From Salvia splendens (Eukaryota > Streptophyta > Magnoliopsida > Lamiales > Lamiaceae): a stretch of DNA of 64,000 nucleotides. Made by a program: the position numbers and the translations under genes. This document shows, piece after piece, positions 22,490 through 36,236 of the stretch (its first letter is position 1; every line of letters starts with the position of its first letter). Below the pieces are notes generated by a model. The model saw only the letters and a list, made by a program, of their open reading frames with translations. It had not been told where the DNA came from and did no database searches. The stretch is taken from positions 27,032,502-27,096,501 of the forward strand of contig NC_056035.1 of NCBI RefSeq assembly GCF_004379255.2. The letters run 5' to 3'.

Positions 22490-23188
22490 ATTTCGAGTAG
22501 GTTGCGCTATTATAATTGTTTGTATATGATAAATTCTACAATCCTCATTTACCCAAGGCGAGAAGAAGAAATTTTATTACATTGTGTTTGCTTATGTGTT
22601 TATAAAATGTTTCTTAAACATTTGAATGTATAACAAGCAAACTGGTATAATTCTCTACTTAGTAGACTGGTTCACAATCATTTATTTGCATAAGACAAAC
22701 TGAATTTCACAACATAGATAGACTTTGATTACCTAACCGTGACAGGTTGCAGTTTCAGTCCTCAGTTTTACTTTTTTTAAGGAAACCATCGACACTGGGT
22801 GTGGTATCGCACTAAATGGACCTAGCAGTGAGATAAGTTTTTTTGGCTATTAACTAAAACATGAGTCCTTAGTGATTGTTGTTTCTTAATCGTTGTTGAC
22901 ATAACATTGAGCATACAATATTGGTTCTTTCATTGCCTTGACAAATCAAAAGGTATGAGTCTTTCGTTACCCCGAAAATCATAATATGTTGGGTAATGAT
23001 AGCTAATGTTTAGTGGTTCTTGTATTGTTATTGCAACTAATCGTATCCTGTGAGAGTACAATTCGATAGTATCTTTAAGAGGTATTAGGAGAAAAAAAGT
23101 TTAATTATTCAGAAATCCGACTGGTTGGAATTTTGTTCCACGAATATTAAATATAGTCTTCGAACTAGACTACTCTTGTAAAGATACT
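22490..23188 (+). mobile_element. Decayed copia LTR fragment, plus strand
   Basis: The text follows the LTR at 2228-3694 and 45790-47334 in order (TTACATTGTGTTTGCTTATG, CTTAGTAGACTGGTTC, GTGTGGTATCGCACTAAATGG, ATTGAGCATACAATATTG, TATGTTGGGTAATG) with many substitutions and gaps. It is an old copy of the same family, truncated at its right side. Confidence 0.7.
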
Positions 23189-23365
23189 CACTCCGTCCCC
23201 AAAAAGTATGAACTGTTTCCTTATTAGTCCGTCCCTTAAAAGTATGAACTTTCTAATTTTAGAGTAGTTAAACAACATACTACCATTACACATCATTTTG
23301 TTTACAGCTTATACTATTACACTAACATTACTAATGATGTGGTGCCCACTCCACTAACACTACTG
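23189..23365. mobile_element. Truncated MITE
   Basis: The left end is TCACTCCGTCCCCAAAAAGTA, with a second CCGTCCCTTAAAAGTATGAAC motif. The right terminal repeat is missing. It separates the two oppositely oriented copia LTR remnants. Confidence 0.55.
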
Positions 23366-23369
23366 CTCA

Positions 23370-23780
23370 CGATATCAGGTCTAATGGGTTGCTAGAAACC
23401 CACACATATAGATAAGTCATAGTAATTCATAATTAATATTCTGCACTCAATGTTATGTAAAATGATTAAGAAATAATAACCACCAAGACTTTATCTTTGA
23501 ATAAATAACAACAAAGATGTGTCTCACTATTAGATCTATTCTGTATTATGCCACATCAATATTGTTAGTATCTCAAGGCATGAAAATTTTTGGAAAGACA
23601 CTGCAATATTCATGGTAGCTAGGTAGTTAAAACCTATCGAGGTTGTGAAATAGTAGTACGCACTATTTTACTTTTGTTGGGAACGACTAAATCACCTACT
23701 ATGATGACATATTTTACTACTCAGTGTACTATGCAGAAGATTTAGGCTTGTTTGATTGTAGACAAGTGCTTGTAAGACAC
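23370..23780 (-). mobile_element. Decayed copia LTR fragment, minus strand
   Basis: Read on the minus strand, this follows the same LTR family (the complement has ...CACATC, GATCTAATAGTGAGACAC and a stretch before GGGTTTCTAGC). With the previous entry it forms an inverted pair about 200 bp apart. Confidence 0.55.
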
Positions 23781-23927
23781 AACATAAATAAATAAGTAAA
23801 ATATAATACAACAAAAATATTCCTTCTCATAGACATATAAAAATAAACATATAAAAGTGGATGTAGAGTTTTATATATGCAAGCAATTAAAAGATGTTTT
23901 GGGTTGCGTTAGTGTGCTAACTATTTT

Positions 23928-24145
23928 ACAGTAATAACTAATAACTTTCAATTATGTGTATTAAAATTATCAACACGGAGACATAAATAATTATATCAAT
24001 ACAATATGTAAATTTAAATATCAACACAAAGACATAAGTTTATCAACACAAGAAGATTGATAAATTTATGTCTTTGCGTTGATATTTTTAACATACAAAA
24101 TTGATATTTAGTTATTAGTTATTACTGTAAAAAGTTACACATCTG
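23928..24145. mobile_element. Small hairpin element
   Basis: The arms TTTTACAGTAATAACTAATA and TATTAGTTATTACTGTAAAA are inverted. Inside them, ATCAACACAAAGACATAA and its complement TTATGTCTTTGCGTTGAT extend the stem. There is no coding capacity; a hAT- or Mutator-derived MITE is possible. Confidence 0.65.
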
Positions 24146-25411
24146 CTTTTACAATTCCTAACAAATATGCTTTACAATGTATGAACCCTAATAAATATCC
24201 CTAATAATTATATCTAAGCTAGGGAGTTTTTGCTCCAAGGTTAGGTGACCCTGTATGATGAAGTTCACCATAAACTGCTACCCTTACTAATGTAAATAGT
24301 TGAATTTAAACTGATGAAAATTCACCATATATAAACTGCAACCCATACTGGTATATAGTTGAATTTAAACTGAAGGAGATATATATATAGTGATAATTTA
24401 GACGAGCATTCATCTTTTCAGTTTGGGAGATCCTGGAATTGAAATAGGCAAGAACAAAGTTTATGATTTTACAATTAATTTTGAATTATTGTAAAAGTTT
24501 TAAACTGAATTATATTTCCATCATCACATCAAAGATGATCCATTTTCGTTTTTGATTTGTGTCAATTAAGATGAGTCATTACTAAAAATATAAGTGCATT
24601 AATCTCTATTTTATTCACTCTCCTACTTTATTCTCTCTATTTAACACCTAAAATAAAATTAAATAAAATATTATGACGTCAAAGAAAGTGACCATCTTCT
24701 CTTTATTCTCTCTATTTAACACACAAAATAAAATTAAATAAAATATTATGACGTCAAAGAAAGTGACCATCTTCTCTAGAACCGATGGAGTTTTAAAAAT
24801 AAAAGCGCTTGTAGACCCACTTAAAGAAGAGTAGATCATTGATTGGTCCCACATAAAACGAAATATGATTATGTTTAATGAGATAGGCAATTTTTTCAAC
24901 AAATCTTTCTTGAATTATTTAGTAAAAATGGTGTGGACAAAATCAACAAAATTGATAACGACATATCCAGCTATTTATTTACGAAGGCTGAAGAGCCGTA
25001 GTAACATTGTTTCAACGTCACTTTCTTTTTATATTTACTTATCTAATTCATTAACGTAATTTTAAAGATTTTTATAGATTAGTTGCACGAGTAGTAAACT
25101 TTATTTTAATCAGCATCCATGATTTCCTCTCTGTTTCTTCTTGCAATTAAAAAAAAAGTTTGGGTAAATATAATTTGAAGGATATGTTCTGACATCCAAG
25201 AGGATTCTAGAAAACACGCATTTTGAGACACAGAATTTGACTCTACTCTTAATCATGCATTAGAGAGAGAGGGGGTTTTTTATACATACTCTTTCAACAA
25301 TCAGACTTATATTTTATTATTTATGTTTCTCCCATATTTCACTTTTACTATGAATGGTAAGTAGACTCACCTTACATTAACTTATTCCATTCACATTTAT
25401 TATAAAACTAA
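24146..25411. other. Intergenic stretch without gene
   Basis: No gene is seen. A direct repeat of about 65 bp occurs twice at about 24640-24770 (CTTTATTCTCTCTATTTAAC ... AAAGAAAGTGACCATCTTCT) inside a MITE-like piece. Confidence 0.5.
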
Positions 25412-25650
25412 TACTACCTCCGTCTCACATTAACTGCCACGTTTACTTTTCTACACTCATTTTGTAAAATTGATAATAAATAATTAAAGTAAAAAAATAG
25501 TAAAGTAAGAGAGAGAATAATGTAAACAAGATTCTTCACTACCTTATTCTCTTTCTTATTTTACTATTTCTCGACTTTAACTATTTACTATCATTTTTAT
25601 AAAACGAGTGAAAAGCAAATATGACAGTTAATGCGGGACGACTGGAGGTA
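25412..25650. mobile_element. Stowaway-type MITE
   Basis: The ends TACTACCTCCGTCTCACATT and AATGCGGGACGACTGGAGGTA enclose 239 bp. The internal halves are also inverse to each other. Confidence 0.8.
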
Positions 25651-25865
25651 ATACTATATATAAATGAAACTCATATTCCATTAACTTATTTAATCACTTT
25701 TCTCTTAATTTCTTAAATCTCGTATCGAAATCAAATAGGACTCCTATGTAGAATAGAAGGAATAGTTCAGTTCAGTTCAGTTTTCCTATTGTAAGCTTTG
25801 AGTTATATGTATATAGGTTCAACGATTACCAAATTCATATCCCATGACCATAGCCCCTTAATTCA

Positions 25866-26064
25866 TTAATACTTTCTCAGTCCTGACTAAGATTTGTTGG
25901 ATAATATGGTTAATTTGGAGAGAAAAATAATGAATGTAAATATTAAATAAAAAGAAAAAAAATGTGATAGGGGTGTAATAATTAGAGAGAAAACAAAAAT
26001 GTATCATCTTAATTAACAAATTAAAAAAGAAATTATATATCTTAATTATGAATGAGAAAGTATT
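25866..26064. mobile_element. MITE, decayed
   Basis: The left end AATACTTTCTCAGTCCTGAC pairs roughly with the right end GAATGAGAAAGTATT; length about 200 bp. Confidence 0.5.
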
Positions 26065-26762
26065 ACTCAAAACACTTTGAACTATGAGTACTGCATTGGT
26101 ATAAAAGTCATCCAAAGAAAGATTTTCATGGGAATCTTAAATACATCCTTATCCTTGTCCACCCGCATACTAATAATTAAGGTTCTCCACTTTACAATGT
26201 TCACACACAATTTTCACTTCTCGACAAAATTACATAATTAATATTCCCTACAAGCATGTAACCGCGTTATGTGTGTACTAATGTCTTACTAAGAGATAGG
26301 CCCACGTCTCGACCAATTAGTGTGCATTGCATGCTTGTATATACGTAATTGTGACTTTTCATCAACCCTACCCCTTTTCAAGGAAAATTAGGCGTGATTA
26401 AAAGACTATGTGTCGATTTTGTCAATTAGGTAATATGATTAATCTAAATTGCATGCAATTAATAACATATATAACTAATTCCACCCTAAAAAGGAAGAAT
26501 AATTCACCAATTAATTCCCATGCTACATGGTTGGATCATTTACTTAGACATGAAGTTGCCATTTTGCTAATGTAATAATTAACTAAACTTGACGATAACT
26601 AATCAATGTTCAATGGCTCTCACAATCGTGGGTATAATAATTAATAATAAAATAAATAAATCCAGCTTTTTTGTAGGTTGACTCGACCCAAAAGGGCAAG
26701 AAAAAGCTACAAATCAACCAATAGCTAACAAAAATAACACCGACTCTTTTTTCTTCGTCCAC

Positions 26763-26769
26763 TATAAAT
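26763..26769 (+). promoter_or_regulatory. TATA box of peroxidase gene
   Basis: TATAAAT lies 94 bp upstream of the peroxidase ATG in an otherwise plain 5' region, a normal distance for a plant gene with a leader of about 60-70 bases. Confidence 0.7.
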
Positions 26770-26862
26770 ATGTGAAGCAAATCTCTTTTTTTTTTATCAC
26801 TACAACTTGAAGTATTTACTCGACAAATTTAAAGTCTGTTTTCCTTGAAACTAAGCTTGAGC

Positions 26863-29267
<2,405 letters not shown>

Positions 29268-29362
29268 ATAGTTTTCACTTTGTTTTGACTTTGTCATCAC
29301 TAAATTTGGATGTTGTTTGAGGTTTTTTCTCTGTTTTTGATCTTGTCTTATTTGAAGTGATC

Positions 29363-29368
29363 AATAAA
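29363..29368 (+). terminator. Poly(A) signal of peroxidase gene
   Basis: AATAAA lies 96 bp after the peroxidase stop codon, before a T- and G-rich stretch; a plausible polyadenylation signal. Confidence 0.6.
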
Positions 29369-29405
29369 GATTGGTGTTAAGTGTTGTTATAAGATTGTTG
29401 GTCAC

Positions 29406-29688
29406 TGTTAAGGGTAAATCCCTTAAAAACAACGTAGAACAAATAAAGGAAGTCGCCGAAACAAAGTCTGTCGATCAACCGAGAACTGATACTAAAATAA
29501 AGTGCGAAAAAGCATAAAAGGAAAAATAGATAATTTGATTATTTCTTAAATGATTGAAATGAAGAACAATTTATAATATGCTATAACCTAACTCAATGAA
29601 CAAGAAAAAATCCTAAACATATATAGAAGATATGGTAAATCATTAATGGTCTAAATAATAGAGATATTATTAAAAATATGTTCGTATC
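29406..29688 (-). mobile_element. LTR of a CWDPPG-type retroelement, minus strand
   Basis: On the minus strand the LTR begins TGATACGAAC and ends AAGGGATTTACCCTTAACA. These are close in layout to the ends of the intact element at 55033-57778 (TGATACGATC ... TTAGGGATTTAGGTCCTTAACA). The sequence before it reads AACCTTGAGGACAGGGTGGA, matching the CCTTGAGGACAAGGTGAA phrase before the 3' LTR of the intact element. At 283 bp it is shorter than the 418-bp LTR of the relative. Confidence 0.65.
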
Positions 29689-30517
29689 AAAATCCACCCT
29701 GTCCTCAAGGTTCACAATCAATAAGCAAGGATGCGTTCCATTATATCAGATGCACCGTAACAACGAGCACTCCCACCAATTTAAAAATATTGCCAAAGAA
29801 TTTCGAATCCCTCCAACTTTGGAGTAGTAATCTTTGTTGATAAAAGTGTGAGTATGATTCTTCACAAACAAAATTTTCTCACCTTCAGCATGATTGTCTA
29901 AAGTAGTTCTCCCAAAAATCCCTCTCCCGGACAAAACAGCCGGAGCTCCCTACGAGCCATCATTTAGTCTGTTCAAACTCCGACCTCCATCCTCCATCTT
30001 AAGCACTTCTGGAACCTCGAGTCCCCGTGCTCTCAACCATCAACTTCATTTTCTTTTTCTCCTCACTGATTTCCCCAATTCCTAATTACATTCCAAACTT
30101 GATTTACCTAGTTGTGAAATCAAAGACCATCCTCTCGTCATCATCTAACAAAGCCTCTTCATCTCCATTAATATCGGGGCTGCATGGCTGGTGGGGGCGG
30201 GACAACAGCCGCAATAGGTAACGAGTTGCTAGATGGATCATGATGGAGATAGGGGCGCAAGAGGCATCCGGAATCCGTGGTTCAAGGCGGCGGGCAATCA
30301 GCAGGGATTGGTTGATCATAAGCCGTGTATCCTTGCGGCGCACGCAATCCCGGCGGATCCCAACATGTAGGTGAGCTCGGTGGCAGGTATGGGGGCGGCG
30401 TGGACTGATATTCAGGCAGCCCAAGTGATATCCGACTTAAGGATTTTGCGGTGGCGCGTCTGAAGAGTAGGGAGGCTGCCCAAAAGTCGAGGTCGTGTAC
30501 TGCATCGGCGGCGCGTT
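29689..30517 (-). pseudogene. Decayed gag-like part of CWDPPG retroelement
   Basis: A minus-strand frame between about 30425 and 30310 reads LPEYQSTPPPYLPPSSPTCW followed by DPPGLRAPQGYTAYDQP. This is the same proline-rich CWDPPG module found in the intact element at 55686-56723. Stops follow. Further on, an acidic stretch (DEEALLDDDE) and a worn version of the second reading frame precede the LTR at 29688. No zinc knuckle could be read, so this copy has lost or never had that part. Confidence 0.6.
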
Positions 30518-30910
30518 TGATGCACTATTATTTAGCACTACAACTACTTGCAAGTATACAAGGCAGAAATAGTATAGTTAAAGGTCAGTACCGGATATTG
30601 AACACAGGAAAAACGATCACAAATTGTCTATCTTCTACTAGGCTTCTTCTACTATTTGGAGAAACGAAAAGAATTTGGTTTGAAAATATAGATGCAGAAT
30701 TAATAGCAAATAGTGATTGCAGACAAATAAACATAGAGAAAGATCAGATGAGATAAGGAAATTTCAGGGATGTTCTTTCACAGTTATGATTATACAAATT
30801 TCAACTACAACACCCTAGCACAGTTCATACTTCACTATAACGAGCACAACTATATTGTCCATGCGGCACAAAGTGGATTATACACACTAGGGGCGTCAAT
30901 CCTAGATTAA

Positions 30911-31165
30911 TACTCCCTCCGTCCCCGAATAAGAGTCGCTAATTTCCTTTTTGGGCCGTCCCCCATTAAGAGTCACTCTTCATTTTTACCATAAATGGTA
31001 GTAGGTCCCACATTCCACTAACTCACTCCACTCACATTTTATTATAAAATCAATATAAAAAAGTGGGTCCCACATTCCACTAACTTTTTCAACCAACTTT
31101 TCTTTACATTTCTTAAAACTCGTGCCCGGTCAAACAACGACTCCTATTAGGGGACGGAGGGAGTA
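30911..31165. mobile_element. Stowaway-type MITE, twin 1
   Basis: Ends TACTCCCTCCGTCCCCGAAT and GGGGACGGAGGGAGTA enclose 255 bp. It is nearly identical to the MITE at 31477-31732 in the same LTR and the same orientation. Confidence 0.9.
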
Positions 31166-31476
31166 ACTCCTAAAAGCTCATAAGACTCCTAATGTTCTCA
31201 CTCTCAATTAATAGTGTCGTTTTAAGGGAATCTAATTGTAACGTCAACTAAGCTCTTCTAACTCGCCAACCTCCTCTCACGATTATGTAGCAAGTCAATA
31301 GATCATCACAAAATGTGTTACTCAAACGTGAAGCAATTATCCAACACTTAGAATAGAAGCGAATTAATGAACAAAACATATATTAAATAAATAGGAATTG
31401 TATAACCAAAGTCGCTACTGACACATATCTAGAATTCTATGAGTTTAGTTACACATGAATGGATAATCTAAAAACA

Positions 31477-31732
31477 TACTCCCTCCGTCCCCGAATAAGA
31501 GTCGCTAATTTCCATTTTGGGCCGTCCCCCATTAAGAGTCACTCTTCATTTTTACCATAAATGGTAGTAGGCCCCACATTTCCACTAACTCACTCCACTC
31601 ACATTTTATTATAAAACCAATATAAAAATATGGGTCCCATATTCCACTAACTTTTTCAACCAACTTTTCTCTACATTTCTTAAAACTCGTGCCCGGTCAA
31701 AGAGCGACTCCTATTAGGGGACGGAGGGAGTA
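31477..31732. mobile_element. Stowaway-type MITE, twin 2
   Basis: Same ends and interior as the twin at 30911-31165 with a few substitutions (for example TCCATTTTGGG against TCCTTTTTGGG). Confidence 0.9.
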
Positions 31733-32009
31733 GTTTCTAAGGAAAACAATGAAAACATATAAAATCCAAAGGTTGAATCTTTGTAGCTCTGATCTTCTTT
31801 TGAATCCTTCTTCAAACACCTTGAACTTGATTAACAATGGAAGAACTCTCAAATTATCCTCTCTGGAAAATTGTGCAGCAAAAGGATCTCTTTGATGAAG
31901 CTTGAGGGAATATTTATAGCCTTATATTCGTGTCCCATAATTACGGCAAATGTTCAACATTGTATGGTAAATCTTAGAGAGAAAGTAGGTCAAATCTGTG
32001 CGCCGCGTT

Positions 32010-32275
32010 TTCCAGCGAGCCGCTGCACCTTGTTCAGCGGTCGCTGGCTAGTGTTCTATAGCTCTATCTCTTTATCAGCAGTCGCTGCACTTTGTTTCAG
32101 CGGTCGCTGGCAATCATCACGTAGCTAATGGATCTCCCGGAGCGGTCGCTGCCCACGGCCCAACGGTCGATGGGCGTGTTCCTCTTTTCAGCTCAACTTT
32201 TCCGAAGCGGACCGCTACCTGTTCAGGGGTCATTGGCTGTCAGCGGTCGCTGGCAGTGTTGCAGTAGACCGCTGG
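32010..32275. promoter_or_regulatory. Array of CAGCGGTCGCTGG motifs
   Basis: About ten degenerate copies lie within 270 bp, the clearest near 32036, 32098 and 32240. The array lies about 90-360 bp upstream of the minus-strand TATA box of the LTR. A regulatory role is inferred from the position. Confidence 0.5.
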
Positions 32276-32468
32276 ACTCCTCGAATACTCCAGATTTCCA
32301 ACTTCTAATTTTAGCTATCTTTTTAGGCTCTGTTTTGCACATTTCTCACAAAACACGTCTAAATACCAAAATAGACAAAATATGCAATTAATGGACATGT
32401 AATGCAACTTTGACACTCAAAACGGACCAAATAATGGCCTTTAAACAGTGCAAAATCCGAGCGTATCA

Positions 32469-32960
32469 GTGTTTAAAGACTACGTGTCGGTATAGAGTAG
32501 TAGTCCATAAAGTGGTAGGTCCCAGGTAGGGCGGCGCATGGGCGGCTCTCCGTAGTCGGCTTGTTGATAGTGTTGATGTCCATACTGTGTGTACCCCAGA
32601 TGTACGCGATTACCTTGTGGCTCCCACCAAGAGGTTTGGTGAGCATGGTGCTGATCGTTGGTGGATATCCCTACAGTGGCTGCTATCTCGGCGGGTCCCA
32701 GCATGATGGCTGAGAAATAGGCCTGTGTTGCACCTACTGAAACTGATGCGGCGGAAACCGATATTCGGGTTATGATTTGGTTGCCCATGTTTGAGAGCTT
32801 GACGATTGTACCAATCAATTGTATGACAGGTGGTGTGTGACTGGGTATACGCGCTGAGGCGGGTCTCGTGGTCGGTGAGCGAAGTGTGCGACGACTCCAT
32901 AGTCACTAGAATAGTGTAGGTCTCTGCACTGAAAACTGCAGCTACTGCGCGGCCGAGCGC
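32469..32960 (-). pseudogene. Decayed 5' part of CWDPPG retroelement ORF
   Basis: Minus-strand frames contain SWWEPQGNRVHLGYTQYGHQ and YGEPPMRRPTWDLPLYGLLL, a proline- and tryptophan-rich text like the CWDPPG module, and a more upstream stretch (MTMESSHTSLTDHETRLSAY) that could be a coiled-coil part. The reading frame changes within the region. It joins 29689-30517 once the solo LTR is removed, so it is one older element split by a later insertion. Confidence 0.5.
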
Positions 32961-33254
32961 GACGAGGTCTGTGGTTCCAAAATCATGGGAACCTTAGGGC
33001 AGCAGCTTTGAATTGAGTTGCCAATCTGGCGGATCAGGTGGTTATTGCCAAGGTTGTGTGTCTGGGCGTAAGTTGTGCACCTGCCAGAAAGGTCTGTCAT
33101 CTCACATCACTGGAGTTATAGATCCTCCCCCAACATTGAAGCCAACCTCTTCAATGAAGTATCACAATACGCGATGGCTCGGGACTATGGGAGGGCATGG
33201 CCATCACGTATGGAAGGGGAGCTTATCCATTCAAGTTTACCTACAGACATGCAT

Positions 33255-33546
33255 ACAACATGAAGCAGGAGAATATAAGCCTCGAAAGTGTATGGAATAA
33301 ATTCTAAGACCTCTGGATTCCTATAGATGCAAGGGATCCGAACTCAATGGATACTCCATCAACAATCGAGAAGTACAACAAGGACACCTAGAGACATAGG
33401 TTATTCCAATTCCTATGGGCTCTAGATGACAAATATGATGCTGTAAAGAGAGAGATCTTGAACAAAGATCTGTTACCCACTGTGCGGAGAGCATACGGAT
33501 TGGTGAGGCGCGAATCTGCCAATGAACGGATCCTTTATAGTTTTTA
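33255..33546 (+). pseudogene. Ty1/copia gag remnant
   Basis: A plus-strand frame reads FQFLWALDDKYDAVKREILN and then LLPTVRRAYGLVRRESANER. This is the 'FL.GL...Y...R..IL...PLP....AY.LV..EE' pattern of plant copia gag proteins. An in-frame stop lies just upstream (near 33390), and the element breaks off at about 33546 in AT-rich sequence. No LTR was found for it. Confidence 0.7.
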
Positions 33547-35732
33547 AAGAATATATGCCTAGTTAAAGTGAGATATTTATTTATGCACAATGAAATATAA
33601 CTATTTATTTTTATTAACATTAAATTTAAGTTTTAGAAAATATATGTTAAATTAAAGTGAGATATTTGTTTATAAACAGAGGGAAAATAGCAATACATTT
33701 TTATTTCATTAAATTGTAATAAAACAGTAAAATTACAGCTAAGAGACTAGATCTCAAGTGTACTTACCGAATCAGAAATTAATTTATCCTTATTATGGAC
33801 CAAATAATATGCAATAAAATTAGTGTATTGAGTTTAATTCAGTAGAGAAGCTTCCTTCTTTCAGTATGTGAGGTAGACTAGACACTAAAGATTCCAAAAT
33901 GAAAATGTATGATATTAAAAACTTAGATAGCTACCTGCAACCCAACTATATTTACATTAAATACTCCTACTATACTGACAAAACCACTAAACTCATGTAT
34001 GACCCAGAGACCTATGTCTGTCCTTCACAAACTAACTACATGATACTCTATTTATGATTGGATGATCTGTCACAAAAGTTTAAAATGAAATTTTAACAAT
34101 TATAGGTGGAGGATTTTGAGCTGATGATTTTACATATCTCAAAATCACTGCAGTAATATTTTTAATCAATATGGGAATTTTTAAATTTCCAAAATATGTC
34201 ATTCCAGCTCAAAGCAAAAGAAATGCAATAATTTCAAAAGTGTAAAAGAATAGCGGTGATTGGTGACTGGTGAACTTTTTCTATCGTTTTATATTTACAT
34301 TTATACGTGTAATATAAATTCCTATAATAGTAGTAGCTACTTAATGAGGTAGAACAACTACTAGCAATGCCACTATTTATGAGACTGTTATATGCCCCAT
34401 GTGTTTTATTGCTACATACTTCACGTGCCCATTTAGGGCATGGGCAACGCATGGTCTCAGGCACGTTCGGCCTGGATGCGATGATCACGAGCCGTGTTGC
34501 GGGCCGTCATATCGTCAAGCCAGCTCATGAGTGAGAACTGTCTCGCCCCATGTGTCACGATCTTTATATTTTTTTTGTATTTAAAAAAAATTAACTCCTA
34601 TATAAGGGAGGAAATTACAAATAAACTCATATACTATAGATAGGAGGAAATTACAACTGATGTTAAGAGGGATCAAACTCTGCACCTCATACAATAATGT
34701 CTAAGCTCCTAGGACAAAAGCTCTTGACTCTTTTTTTGGTCATAAAGATATTGCTAGTGTAGCGGTATCAGACTTTTTTTACTTTATTTATGCATAAAGT
34801 AAACCCAACTTAAATTTTGCATTCTTATAGCTTGTTGATAATTTTAAAGATAAATTTCTTAAGGGATGTTTGAGTTTGAATTCATTGTAATGAATTAAAA
34901 AAAAACTTGTTGATTTTCTATAGAATTTGGAGAGAGGATGTAGAATCGTGAAGAATGATATGGACTTGAGAGTATTTATAGAACAAATATGTCGACAAAT
35001 ACCCTAACTAAGGCAGCAAACTCAATAAATTTTAGTGAAGTACGGAACAAGTTAAGTAGTAGTATTGAATATCTCATTAAGGAAGAGTGTTGAAATAAAT
35101 AAATATGCAAAGATCGATCAAAGATGGATGGTTTTGAGGTATTATACTTTCCCTAATTACGTGATTGATTACTTTAATATATCTTACGAGGTTTATGTAA
35201 AATCAATTTATAAAATAAATATAATTCTCCCCTTATGTAAATAATTCGTCTGTCAAAAAGTGTACCTTTTATCACATTCTAATTTTTTATTTCTCTCATA
35301 TAATTTACTCATTTTATTTATTTCTCTTCTCAATATGTGACAGTCCGCCAACAGAACTATTTCCTTTTATCACATTCTAATATTTTTTTACTCAAACTAA
35401 CTTTCAAATGTGATATCAGGGTTTTATTTTATGAAGTAGAAAAGAAAAAATAATGTAACATTCTCATATCAACAGATATCAATCATTGACAACTCTAATT
35501 TGATAGTAAAATTGGGCTGCTATTAATAGAAATAATTGGATTAAAAGAAAATTAGCACAATGCAAGATAGGGACATTTCAATAATTGGTAACAAAACATT
35601 CAATTTAATTATTTGAAGTGCCATCCAACATTATTAACTATAAATCAGGAAACTGTGAAATTACCTCTAAACCGCGATCTACTGTAAAGATGAACTAATT
35701 AATTAAGAATTTCTATAACCTCAGGCGTCGGA
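33547..35732. other. Intergenic stretch without gene
   Basis: No gene is seen. A GC-richer fragment at about 34418-34560 (CATTTAGGGCATGGGCAACG ... GGGCCGTCATATCG) looks like an end of a PIF/Harbinger-type MITE, tentatively. Short pyrimidine-rich MITE-like scraps occur near 35245-35420. Confidence 0.5.
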
Positions 35733-36236
35733 TCAACGGCCGACGATCGACAGCAACGCTCTCTTCACCGACCGTCCGCCGCCGCCGATCCCGACGCACA
35801 TCCTCGGCGATCGGAGATCGTCCGCTCTCTCGTCGAACGACGATCCGAAGCTGGAGACGCGTCGCCTCCTGCGTACGTTAGCAGGGGTGGAGATCGGATC
35901 TGATTGCGGCGATGACGACGAGGAGTGATCGCTTCGGATTCATCCTCCTCAAGAGGCTGTGGAGGAGCACCTTCGATCTGGATCCGCCGCCGCCGGTTTT
36001 GGCGCCGGCGGCGGTGAAGCAGGACGGAGGCGGAGTGAGCGGCAGGATTTCGCAATTCGCGGCGGAATTGTGCTTCGGCGTGCCCGGGCGCGTCTCCCAA
36101 ACGAAGGGGACCTCGCTGGGGGCGGCGGCGTAGTAGACGCGGAAGGAGGATTCGCGAGAGAGAAGCTACGAGAACAATTTGTCGTTTTCCGGCGTGATTT
36201 TGAAGGATTTCTCTTCGCGGCTGATTATTGAAGCCA
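35733..36236 (-). pseudogene. Broken gene of an unnamed plant protein family (VPFVWETRPGTPKH)
   Basis: On the minus strand an ATG at 36234-36236 opens MASIISREEKSFKITPENDK, then LFS and an in-frame TAG (36166-36168). Reading on in the same frame gives LLSRESSFRVYYAAAPSEVP followed by FVWETRPGTPKHNSAANCEI and LPLTPPPSCFT. Between about 35965 and 35930 the coding-like text moves to another frame, which runs through RRRRVSSFGSSFDERADDLR and VKRALLSIVGR to a TGA at 35733-35735. The W-E-x-x-P-G-T-P-K-H core with a following L-P-x-L-T-P-P-P box is one I recall from uncharacterised plant proteins; no function is known to me. One stop and one frameshift in about 168 codons suggest a pseudogene. The stretch is CpG-rich, unlike its surroundings. 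Confidence 0.65.

Larger units (their letters stand above)
30518..32468 (-). mobile_element. Solo LTR with motif array, minus strand
   Basis: On the minus strand it starts TGATACGCTCGGATTTTGC and ends TAGTGCATCA, a TGAT...ATCA frame. The flanks are GCGTT (30513-30517) and GTGTT (32469-32473), a 5-bp duplication with one mismatch. It contains a minus-strand TATA box (GCTATAAATATTC, about 31909-31921) and, upstream of that, about ten versions of CAGCGGTCGCTGG (32010-32275). Two MITEs have inserted into it. It splits the older CWDPPG-type remnant (29406-30517 and 32469-32960). Confidence 0.75.

Noticed and set aside
26845..26862. An upstream TTG start for the peroxidase
   Set aside because: Plant genes start at ATG; the ATG at 26863 begins a proper signal peptide.
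35912..36133. A plus-strand gene (MTTRSDRFGFILLKRLWRST) and an exon-like frame at 35725-35928
   Set aside because: The minus strand of the same stretch reads as a recognisable plant protein family from ATG to stop; the plus-strand frames are its GC-rich shadows.
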